Shown piece after piece: positions 1 through 5,402 of a stretch of DNA of 6,080 nucleotides. Source of the DNA: Planctomycetota bacterium (GTDB lineage: Bacteria > Planctomycetota > Phycisphaerae > SM23-33 > FEN-1343); the NCBI GenBank assembly GCA_013203365.1, contig JABMQG010000294.1:1-6080 (forward strand), given 5' to 3'. Position numbers and translations under genes: made by a program. Every line of letters begins with the position of its first letter. The first letter of the stretch is position 1. The notes below the pieces were generated by a model that was given only the letters and a program-made list of their open reading frames with translations, made no database searches and was not told the DNA's origin.

Positions 1-259
1 ACTGACCCTGCGGGTGCGTCGCATCCGGATAGAGGGGGGCGTCGGGGTTGGTGTTGGAGACTATCCAATCTTCGTAGCCTGTGGTGAAGTCCGGGAACAG
101 GCTCAAGGGATCAATGATCAAGGGATCGCCCGCACCTACGCTGTCCCAGTCGATGTTATGAATAACTGAGATGCTGCTTCCCGCCTGGGCCACACCCACC
201 ATGCCGCCAATGGCAAACGCCACCGCGGTCGCCATCAGAACTCTCTTTGCTATTCTCAT
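1..259 (-). CDS. Exported protein of unknown function, N-terminal part (runs off left edge)
   Basis: Translating from the ATG at 259 to the window edge gives 86 residues without a stop. Residues 1-26 form a classic Sec signal peptide: positive start (MRIAKR), a hydrophobic Ala/Val/Gly stretch at 7-23, and an A-Q-A cleavage site at 24-26 followed by GSS. The mature part is acidic, with several Asp-Pro and Asn/Asp-rich turns, and is Cys-free as far as seen. This resembles secreted or surface proteins of Planctomycetota and similar bacteria, but I recognise no domain. The start is supported by an A-rich GGAG Shine-Dalgarno eight bases upstream. No other in-frame start before the signal peptide fits better. 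It has its own promoter at 660-688 and an unusually long leader. The C-terminus is missing, so a sorting signal such as PEP-CTERM cannot be checked. Gene: sure. Function: unknown. Confidence 0.8.
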   Translation of the reverse strand, partial: MRIAKRVLMATAVAFAIGGMVGVAQAGSSISVIHNIDWDSVGAGDPLIIDPLSLFPDFTTGYEDWIVSNTNPDAPLYPDATHPQGQ

Positions 260-653
260 TTTCTTTTTCTCCTTTTTTTTCCACCAAAGAGTTGTACGAA
301 AAAAGTAATAGGCCATTAGGCGGCATTCCTCCGCCGTCTGCCAGTAAAACGATGATACTAACCGGGCCTTTACCGACTGGGCCACAGCCAAGCCGTCACC
401 GATGCTGGAAACGGTTCACAATGGGGCTACAACGCATCATCAGCGGTGACTGAGTGAAACGGTCCAGCCTCACATGCAGGCACCTGCCTGCCATCAAGTT
501 GTACGGCATTCCGTCCCCGGTACGCTACATAAGACTTGGTCCCTCAAGGCAACCAGTCGAATATCACCAATGCAGCCCTGCTTGCGCTTAGCCGTTTGCT
601 AAGAACGGCTCCTGCGGGCACCGCCTGAAGATGAGTTCTCCAACTTCAGCGAC
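260..653 (-). promoter_or_regulatory. Long, hairpin-rich 5' leader of the exported protein
   Basis: If transcription starts about 7 nt after the -10 box at 660-665, the mRNA carries roughly 390 nt before the ATG at 259. This stretch holds no convincing gene but many short inverted repeats: 625-630/644-649 (6 bp), 614-617/621-624 (4 bp, 3-nt loop), 590-596/604-610 (7 bp), 533-540/552-558 (7 bp with one bulge), 476-482/485-491, 395-401/444-450 (7 bp, enclosing ATG/CAT at 402-404/438-440) and 319-323/331-335 (5 bp). The 590-610 stem has a competing fold, 587-592/598-603. I compared it by eye with c-di-GMP-I, cobalamin, TPP, SAM and glycine riboswitches, tmRNA, 6S, SRP and RNase P RNA and could not match any. 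Leader, riboswitch or independent sRNA are all possible. This entry also describes the gene-free stretch 260-728. Confidence 0.4.
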
Positions 654-659
654 CAAAGC

Positions 660-688
660 AATATACCACCACATGGGATATATGTCAA
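660..688 (-). promoter_or_regulatory. Sigma-70 promoter for the exported-protein transcript
   Basis: On the minus strand a perfect -35 TTGACA (683-688) is separated by exactly 17 nt from a TATATT -10 (660-665, 5 of 6 matches to TATAAT). It lies in an AT-rich patch just past the end of the Memo-family gene and points toward the exported protein. The predicted start is near 653. This is the best sigma-70-type promoter in the window. Confidence 0.7.
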
Positions 689-694
689 CTTGAA

Positions 695-714
695 AACAGA
701 AGTTAGTTGCTGTT
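695..714 (-). terminator. Weak terminator-like hairpin after the Memo-family gene
   Basis: On the minus strand an AACAG/CTGTT stem (arms 710-714 and 695-699, 10-nt loop) is followed only by a short T run (TTTTC including the arm). It sits 15 nt past the TGA stop of the upstream gene. The stem is short and AT-rich, so termination may be leaky or Rho-dependent. Confidence 0.2.
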
Positions 715-728
715 CGGGCAGATGCGGA

Positions 729-1598
729 TCAGGAAAAGACGACGGAAGCGTACCCGACGCAGTTGTCTGTGTCGGTCGAGCCGAGGGAGCGAAGGGTCTC
801 GCTGCTGTTGGTATGCCACAGGACGGTGGCGGCCGAGGCGCCTAGGCTGCTGCAAGCGGCGATAGTAGCGGCAATTGCGCCACCCCCGCAAGCGCTGTGG
901 TAGCGGGTGGTGTGGTCGATAACCTCCTCGGCTGCCATGGATTTGATAAGTTTCAGCAGTTGCTGGTCGTTTTGATGGGCCCATTGCAGTCCCGCGGGGC
1001 CCACGCCGGCCGGTGTAATGCCGTAGCGAGGCCCGTAATGCGTCAGGTCTGTGCTGCCAAGGGCGAGGACTGGCAGATCCCACCCGGCGAGGACTTCCCC
1101 TATCTGCCGACCTATGCCAACAGCCAGCATGGAAGGCGGGACCATTATCGGCACGATATGTGCCTGCGGGCAAAGAAGTTGAATAAAAGGCAGCTGTACC
1201 TCGATGCTGTGTTCGCCGGCGTGGGCGTTGGCGTCGCTGACGACATTGTCACAGGTCGAGAGGATGGCCTCGGCCAGTTGGGCGTCGATCGGGACGTCGC
1301 CGAGCGGGCTGTGCCAGGCGCCTTGTGCGTAGACCATGGCTTGATCTCGGCTTCGAGAGTGTACGGCCCCGAACAACAGTATGGTCTGCCCCCCCCACTG
1401 ATGCGTCAGGGCCTTCAGTGTGGTAGCGGCTACTGCCCCGCTGCAGACCCAGCCGGCGTGCGGGACCAGCCCGCCGACGCAACGGGTCGGCAGTTCGTCG
1501 GGAAGGCGGACCTGCTGCAGCAGCCTGGTGGCCGCCTGTCGGCATGCGGCGGCGGAGGCTTCATAAAACATGCCGGCGACGATTGGCATCCGGGTCAC
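729..1598 (-). CDS. Memo-family protein (AmmeMemoRadiSam system protein B)
   Basis: This is a complete 289-residue protein of the Memo family, related in fold to LigB-type extradiol dioxygenases. Bacterial and archaeal members are named AmmeMemoRadiSam system protein B because they often sit with an AMMECR1-domain protein and a radical SAM protein. Family marks in order: MPIVAGMFY at 4-12, PHAGW at 46-50, the H80 region, the signature HAGEHSIEVQLPF at 126-138, STDLTHYG at 182-189 and the C237-GGGAIAA block. His47, His80 and Cys237 match the metal-binding His49/His81/Cys244 reported for human MEMO1, and all are present. The length is normal for the family. The start is GTG at 1598: a GGAGG lies 8 nt upstream, while the ATG at 1589 would be too far from it. 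The stop is TGA. The bacterial biological role is not established. The AMMECR1 and radical SAM partners are not seen here. Confidence 0.88.
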   Translation of the reverse strand: MTRMPIVAGMFYEASAAACRQAATRLLQQVRLPDELPTRCVGGLVPHAGWVCSGAVAATTLKALTHQWGGQTILLFGAVHSRSRDQAMVYAQGAWHSPLGDVPIDAQLAEAILSTCDNVVSDANAHAGEHSIEVQLPFIQLLCPQAHIVPIMVPPSMLAVGIGRQIGEVLAGWDLPVLALGSTDLTHYGPRYGITPAGVGPAGLQWAHQNDQQLLKLIKSMAAEEVIDHTTRYHSACGGGAIAATIAACSSLGASAATVLWHTNSSETLRSLGSTDTDNCVGYASVVFS

Positions 1599-1651
1599 GA
1601 TTCGGGCCTCCAGCAGAAAGCGAAAATGTTAGCAAGGACCCACCACCGGCG

Positions 1652-1680
1652 ATTGTAGCGGCGAGTTCGGCGGCGGGCAA
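1652..1680 (-). promoter_or_regulatory. Candidate sigma-70 promoter for the Memo-family gene
   Basis: On the minus strand TTGCCC (1675-1680) and TACAAT (1652-1657) are 17 nt apart, matching 4 and 5 of 6 consensus bases. The predicted start near 1645 gives a leader of about 47 nt, with a GGAGG just before the GTG start. It lies in the 143-nt gap between two divergent genes. Confidence 0.45.
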
Positions 1681-1696
1681 GGGCCTCGGAAAGGAA

Positions 1697-1725
1697 TTGC
1701 CGTATCGACCTTGACGGCGTATTAT
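1697..1725 (+). promoter_or_regulatory. Candidate sigma-70 promoter for pgsA-ribBA
   Basis: TTGCCG (1697-1702) is followed after 17 nt by TATTAT (1720-1725). Transcription would begin near 1732, only about 10 nt before the first possible GTG start of pgsA. That argues either for a very short leader or for a later true start codon. A perfect TATAAT also reads on the minus strand at 1721-1726, but without a good -35. Confidence 0.4.
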
Positions 1726-1741
1726 AAGTTCAGGGTCAGGC

Positions 1742-2455
1742 GTGGCGAACAGCTGCAATGCCGGTATATCGGGAGTGTGTTTGCGCAAACCGTCTGCATA
1801 TCTTTGGCGAGGGCTGAACTGGCCCAACAGGATCAGCCTGGTGCGCATCCTGGGTGTGGCGCCGTTCGTGGTGCTGCTTCTGAACCAGCAGCAATACCCG
1901 GCGGCTCGTTACGTGGCGGCAGGCATCTTCGTGCTAATGGGCCTCAGCGACGCCATTGACGGTTACCTTGCCAGGCGGCGTGGGCAGGTTAGCCGCCTGG
2001 GCAAGATTCTGGACCCTCTGGCCGACAAGATCTTGATCGTATGCGCCGTGATCCTGCTGGCTTCGCAGCGTGCGTCGGTGCCTGGTGTGCCGTTGCCGGA
2101 CTGGGTGGTGGTCTGCGTGGTCGGCAAGGACCTGTGGGTGGTGATCGGCTTCATGATCGTGTTTCTGCTGACCGGGCAGGTTAGGATTCAGCCCACCCGC
2201 ACGGGCAAGGCCGCCACGACGGCGCAGTTCATCATGGTAGCGATGGTATTGTTTGCGCCTGAGTTCAACCGCCTTGGTGGCAGTGCCGGGACCTGGTTGG
2301 CCACGGCCGCCGGCTGGATGGTGATGGCGATCTGCCTGCTGGCCGTGATAAGCTACAGCAGGCTGGGGCTGGCATTTTTGAGCGAGGCCGGCAACGGCAG
2401 TGCTGGGCGAGGGCCTTGCGAAGAAGGCGGACCGTCGGAAGGCGGTCGGAGCTAG
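1742..2455 (+). CDS. pgsA: CDP-alcohol phosphatidyltransferase, probably PgsA (phosphatidylglycerophosphate synthase)
   Basis: This integral membrane enzyme transfers a phosphatidyl group from CDP-diacylglycerol to an alcohol, most likely glycerol-3-phosphate, the committed step to phosphatidylglycerol and cardiolipin. The family motif is complete: D70-x2-D73-G-x2-A77-R78-x8-G87-x3-D91-x3-D95, whose four Asp bind metal and substrate. The [11 protein letters not shown] start of the domain (26-36) is typical. Hydrophobic segments lie at about 37-48, 56-69, 97-108, 121-143, 162-172 and 184-207. GKAATTAQ (155-162) replaces the usual GKxKTxxQ, so the acceptor alcohol is less certain. The tail after about 213 is Gly/Ser-rich and disordered. 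The start is unsure: GTG 1742 leaves about 24 extra residues before the domain and no good ribosome site, whereas TTG 1781 has GGGAG 5 nt upstream and would give 224 residues. ribBA follows after 18 nt, suggesting an operon. Confidence 0.82.
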   Translation: MANSCNAGISGVCLRKPSAYLWRGLNWPNRISLVRILGVAPFVVLLLNQQQYPAARYVAAGIFVLMGLSDAIDGYLARRRGQVSRLGKILDPLADKILIVCAVILLASQRASVPGVPLPDWVVVCVVGKDLWVVIGFMIVFLLTGQVRIQPTRTGKAATTAQFIMVAMVLFAPEFNRLGGSAGTWLATAAGWMVMAICLLAVISYSRLGLAFLSEAGNGSAGRGPCEEGGPSEGGRS

Positions 2456-2473
2456 AGGAAGTCAGAGGAAGAT

Positions 2474-3709
2474 ATGCCATTCAGCGATATACCCGAGATC
2501 GTGGAAGAGCTTCGTGCCGGGCGAATGATTGTCCTGGTGGATGACGAGTGGCGGGAAAACGAGGGCGACCTGGTGTGCATGGCGGAGAAGGTCACGCCCG
2601 AGTTGATAAACTTCATGGCGACCCACGGGCGGGGGTTGATCTGACTGCCGTTGACGGGCCAGAAATGCGATGAACTGAACCTGTACCCGCAGACGCACGA
2701 AAACACTTCGACCTTCGGTACGGCCTTCACGGTCAGCGTGGACGCGGCCAAGGGCGTAACTACGGGTATCAGTGCCGCCGACAGGGCAAGGACGGTTCAG
2801 ACGGCGATCCGCGACGACTGTCGGCCGGCGGATCTGTCGCGTCCGGGCCACATCTTCCCACTGCGGGTGCGCGAGGGTGGTGTTCTGGTTCGGGCAGGTC
2901 AAACGGAAGGCGCGGTTGACCTGGCCCGTCTGGTCGGGTGCAAGCCGGCGGCGGTGATCTGCGAGATACTCAACGACGACGGCACGATGGCCCGCGTGGG
3001 CGACCTTGAGTCATACTGTGCGAAACACCACCTGAAGATGTGCACCATAGCCGACCTGATCAAGTATCGGCTACGGAGTGAACGGCTCATCGAGCGGGTC
3101 GAGGAGATCGACATTGCTTTGGAGGAAGGGCTCTTCCACCTGATAGCGTACAAGAGCTTCGTGGATCCTGAGCCGCATTTGGCGCTGTGCCTCGGAGGGG
3201 TGGGCGAGTTGGGCGAGACGGGTCGGCCGCGTCGTCACGAAGAGCCGGTGTTGGTGAGGGTTCACAGCGAATGTCTGACCGGCGACGTGTTCGGCTCCCG
3301 CCGCTGCGACTGCGGGTCGCAACTTCACTATGCCCTGCGAAAGATCGCGGAACTAGGCAAGGGCGCGCTGGTCTATGTCCGCCAGGAGGGTCGCGGCATA
3401 GGGCTGCTGAACAAGCTGCACGCCTATCGGCTTCAGATCGAAAATGGCATGGACACGGTCGAGGCGAACACGCACCTCGGCTTCGCCCCGGACAAGCGCG
3501 ATTACGGCATAGGCAACCAGATTCTCCGCGACCTGGGGCTGGAGAAGCTGCGGTTGATGACAAACAACCCGAAGAAGATCTACGGGCTGGATGGGTTCGG
3601 TCTGAAGATCGTCGAGCGAGTGCCAATCGAGATAGCCCCCCACGATGCCAGTCGGGACTATCTGAAGACCAAGCGAGACAAATTGGGGCACATGCTGGAT
3701 AACCTGTAA
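2474..3709 (+). CDS. ribBA: Bifunctional DHBP synthase / GTP cyclohydrolase II, interrupted by an in-frame TGA
   Basis: RibBA makes both riboflavin precursors. Its N-terminal RibB domain converts ribulose-5-phosphate to 3,4-dihydroxy-2-butanone-4-phosphate. Its C-terminal RibA domain opens GTP. Reading through codon 57 gives 411 residues, close to B. subtilis RibA (398). RibB marks: [10 protein letters not shown] (23-32), THGRGLI then TGA (50-57), RPGHIFPL (123-130), [11 protein letters not shown] (140-150) and [12 protein letters not shown] (163-174). RibA marks: SECLTGD with Cys267 and CDCG with Cys278/Cys280 (zinc site), RQEGRGIGL (303-311) and TNNPKK (363-368); these look fully functional. 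Oddities, all in RibB: the conserved Cys (E. coli Cys67) is TGA, and the metal ligand His (E. coli His153) is Gln143. Start ATG 2474 has AGAGGA 4 nt upstream. If TGA stops translation, only a 56-residue fragment is made, and the GTP cyclohydrolase part needs an internal start. The stop is TAA. The family call is certain; whether the gene is intact is not. Confidence 0.85.
2642..2644 (+). other. In-frame TGA at the conserved RibB active-site cysteine codon
   Basis: Codon 57 of ribBA is TGA where homologues such as B. subtilis RibA and E. coli RibB have Cys in the GRGLIC / GSGIVC motif. The flanking residues align without gap or shift. A small stem follows directly: CTGCCG (2645-2650), loop TTGA, CGG-gc-CAG (2655-2662). 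Bacterial SECIS hairpins usually have their apical loop farther downstream of the UGA, so this is weak support for selenocysteine. A simple TGC-to-TGA change or sequence error is equally possible. Confidence 0.7.
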
Positions 3710-3716
3710 TGCTTGC

Positions 3717-3732
3717 GACCGAAAAGTCGGTC
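3717..3732. terminator. Possible bidirectional terminator hairpin between convergent ribBA and hflX
   Basis: GACCGA (3717-3722) and TCGGTC (3727-3732) form a perfect 6-bp stem with an AAAG loop in the 21-nt gap between the two converging genes, overlapping the hflX stop codon. The position suits a shared terminator. Neither strand has a following T run, so it would be weak as an intrinsic terminator. Confidence 0.35.
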
Positions 3733-5053
3733 ATTCATCAACGGCCGAGCGATCGAGCACCCGCACGTCGGGGACAAACTGGGCCAAACGGTCGGCGTCG
3801 GCAACTGCCATGACCGCCTGCATATCAACGGTTTGCGGGCCCCACTGATGGCTGCTCAACTCGGCGTGCTGGGCAAGATATTGCATCAGTCGGCCGTTGC
3901 GGAAGTCGGCCCGCAACGTCAGCGACACTCGCCCTCGCTCCACGCGGGCGAGAACGTCCTCGATCATCTCCTCGATGCCAAGGGCGTTGACTGCCGATAT
4001 CACGCGTGAACCACGATACGCCGCGGCAAGTGCAGTCAGCATGGCCGGGTCTTTGACGCGGTCGGCCTTGTTCAGGAGCAGTATCTGGTCCTTGTCCTTG
4101 CAGCCCAACTCCGCCAGAACCGCAAAAACGCTTTTGATCTGGTTCTCCACATCCGCGTGAGACGCGTCGGCCACGTGCAGTAGCAGGTCGGCGTTGATGG
4201 CCTCTTCCAGTGTGGCGCGGAAGCTGGCCACCAGGTGGTGCGGCAGGTCGCGCACGAAACCAACGGTGTCGCTCAGCAGTGTCATGACGGCTGGCCCTAC
4301 TCGCCATTTGCGGGTCTTGGTGTCGAGGGTGGCGAACAGCCTGTCCTCGGTCAGCACACCGGCGTCGGTTAGGAGATTCATGAGCGTGCTCTTGCCCGCG
4401 TTGGTGTAGCCGACCAGGCAGATGCGAAACATTTCACTGCGGCCCTGAATGGTGCGGACCTTTCGCTGGTCGATCTGCGCGATGGCACGTTTGAGGTCAG
4501 TGACTCGTCGCTGGGCCAATCGCCGGTCCGTCTCGATCTGCTTTTCGCCCGGCCCACGCGTGCCGATGCCGGCCATGGCCGCCGCTCCGCCGGCGATCCG
4601 CTCAAGGTGCGTCCACATGTGACGAAGACGTGGATACGTGTACTCAAGCTGCGCCAATTCCACCTGAAGGCGGGCCTGGTGGGTTTGGGCACGGCTGGCG
4701 AAAATGTCCAGGATCAGCTCGCTGCGGTCGAGCACCTTGCAGTCGATGACCCCTTCCAAATCGCGTACCTGGGCGGGGGAAAGGTCGTTATCGAAGATAA
4801 CCACGTCTGCCTCGGCGGCCTCAGCCCGCTCGGCTATTTCCTCGGCCTTGCCCGAGCCTACGTAGTAGGCCGGGTCGATCTTACGCCGCTTGCCGAACAT
4901 CTCATCGACAACCAGAGCCCCCGCTGTCTTGGCCAAGCTGCGAAGCTCCCCAAGCGGATCGTGCGGATCCAATCGGCTGTCCGGCCGCTCAATGCAAACC
5001 AGCAACGCACGCTCACGCGAGACAGCCAAATCGGTACGAATCAATTTATTCAT
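3731..5053 (-). CDS. hflX: GTPase HflX, ribosome-associated stress GTPase
   Basis: HflX is an Obg-HflX-class GTPase that binds the 50S subunit and splits stalled 70S ribosomes, in E. coli notably during heat shock. The 440-residue frame shows the whole family plan. The N-terminal HflX domain carries YYVGSGKAEEI (63-73) and FDNDLSPAQ (87-95). A helical linker (about 120-200) holds the signature GIGTRGPGEKQIETDRR (162-178). The GTPase domain has G1 GYTNAGKST (215-223), G3 DTVGF (262-266), the PHHLVASFRATLEE stretch (271-284), G4 NKAD (328-331) and G5 SA (353-354). All nucleotide-binding residues are present. It ends in TGA at 3731, 21 nt from the end of the converging ribBA. The ATG at 5053 lacks a good ribosome site of its own; a tiny ORF just upstream may feed ribosomes to it. 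It is divergent from dnaK. Confidence 0.95.
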   Translation of the reverse strand: MNKLIRTDLAVSRERALLVCIERPDSRLDPHDPLGELRSLAKTAGALVVDEMFGKRRKIDPAYYVGSGKAEEIAERAEAAEADVVIFDNDLSPAQVRDLEGVIDCKVLDRSELILDIFASRAQTHQARLQVELAQLEYTYPRLRHMWTHLERIAGGAAAMAGIGTRGPGEKQIETDRRLAQRRVTDLKRAIAQIDQRKVRTIQGRSEMFRICLVGYTNAGKSTLMNLLTDAGVLTEDRLFATLDTKTRKWRVGPAVMTLLSDTVGFVRDLPHHLVASFRATLEEAINADLLLHVADASHADVENQIKSVFAVLAELGCKDKDQILLLNKADRVKDPAMLTALAAAYRGSRVISAVNALGIEEMIEDVLARVERGRVSLTLRADFRNGRLMQYLAQHAELSSHQWGPQTVDMQAVMAVADADRLAQFVPDVRVLDRSAVDE

Positions 5054-5070
5054 AAGGCCATAGCTTACCT
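5050..5070 (-). promoter_or_regulatory. Three-codon ORF with ribosome site overlapping the hflX start
   Basis: Just before hflX the minus strand reads AGG (5068-5070), 6 nt, then ATG-GCC-TTA-TGA (5061-5050). Its TGA overlaps the hflX ATG (5053-5051) as ATGA. The only Shine-Dalgarno-like sequence nearby serves this mini-ORF, not hflX, so hflX may be translated by coupling. The evidence is position only. Confidence 0.25.
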
Positions 5071-5097
5071 GTCAAAGTCGTTGCGAACCCAACTATA

Positions 5098-5103
5098 ATT
5101 ATA
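5098..5103 (-). promoter_or_regulatory. Candidate -10 element for hflX
   Basis: A perfect TATAAT on the minus strand, part of the palindrome TATAATTATA (5094-5103), would start transcription near 5091 and give a leader of about 38 nt. No good -35 lies 16-19 nt upstream (the 17-nt position is CGAATA), so an activator or another sigma factor may be needed. The palindrome also gives TATAAT on the plus strand, but that is about 300 nt from dnaK and also lacks a -35. Confidence 0.35.
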
Positions 5104-5152
5104 CACGCAACGGGCGTATTTATTCGACCCTTCAGTTGATAATGTTCGCCGT

Positions 5153-5236
5153 CACCAGGTATGGGGCCGATCGTGACTGTCTAGACCTGTCAAATCGGGC
5201 CTCACCCGGGGCCAACTGTCGGAATGACACCTGGTG
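5153..5236. promoter_or_regulatory. Paired ACCWGGT palindromes upstream of the dnaK promoter (possible activator sites)
   Basis: CACCAGGT (5153-5160) and ACCTGGTG (5229-5236) are exact reverse complements. Each is itself nearly palindromic around ACC-A/T-GGT. They lie about 167 and 91 bp before the predicted sigma-54 start, the range where enhancer-binding activators usually bind. Between them are GTCTAGAC (5179-5186) and a GC-rich CCCGGGG patch. The rest of the hflX-dnaK gap has no gene. No CIRCE repeat or sigma-32-type promoter is visible. Confidence 0.35.
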
Positions 5237-5296
5237 CGGATGCAGTAGATCAATCGTACTGCCCTATTTAACAACCAGTTACATTTAACAAGTGAT

Positions 5297-5313
5297 CTGG
5301 CACGCTGCTTGCT
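5297..5313 (+). promoter_or_regulatory. Sigma-54 (RpoN) promoter for dnaK
   Basis: The sequence CTGGCACG-CTGC-TTGCT matches the sigma-54 consensus TGGCACG-N4-TTGCW at every defined base. The invariant GG (5299-5300) and GC (5311-5312) have the required 10-nt spacing. The predicted start is near 5323, leaving about 83 nt of leader before the dnaK ATG. Sigma-54 promoters need an ATP-driven enhancer-binding activator, which fits the palindromes upstream. Confidence 0.75.
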
Positions 5314-5339
5314 TACTATATTTGAAGGATTCTTATTGC

Positions 5340-5385
5340 GCCGCCCAAAGGCGGCTTCCGGCCGACGAACAGTAGCGTCGGCGGC
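5340..5385 (+). promoter_or_regulatory. Two strong hairpins with an alternative pairing in the dnaK leader
   Basis: Stem 1 is GCCGCC (5340-5345)/GGCGGC (5350-5355) with a CAAA loop. Stem 2 is GCCGACG (5361-5367)/CGTCGGC (5376-5382) with an 8-nt loop. A second GGCGGC at 5380-5385 could pair with the stem 1 left arm instead, breaking both hairpins. The AGGAG ribosome site (5393-5397) starts 8 nt later, so folding could affect translation or mRNA stability. Confidence 0.45.
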
Positions 5386-5402
5386 GTGAATCAGGAGTGT
5401 AA

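Noticed and set aside
247..453. A 68-codon plus-strand ORF starting over the exported-protein start
   Set aside because: It has no ribosome site; its Phe/Ser start is just the complement of the A-rich Shine-Dalgarno region.
396..509. A 37-codon ORF (MPYNLMAG...) in the leader of the exported protein, minus strand
   Set aside because: Only a weak GGGGA precedes it and it spans several of the leader hairpins. A leader peptide cannot be excluded but nothing positive supports it.
897..1658. A 253-codon open frame on the plus strand opposite the Memo-family gene
   Set aside because: It lies antisense to a gene with clear family motifs, shows no recognisable domain, and its openness is explained by the GC-rich codon pattern of the true gene.
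1561..1848. A 95-codon minus-strand frame that would overlap the Memo-family start and cover the pgsA start
   Set aside because: It overlaps both real genes and the promoter candidates, and it matches no family.
2474..3709. Genome-wide reassignment of TGA to an amino acid as the cause of the ribBA interruption
   Set aside because: The Memo-family gene and hflX both end in TGA at family-typical C-termini, and tryptophan is written TGG throughout.
3087..3734. A 215-codon minus-strand open frame opposite ribBA
   Set aside because: The translation is Arg/Ser/Pro-rich low-complexity sequence typical of a shadow frame; ribBA motifs on the other strand are unambiguous.
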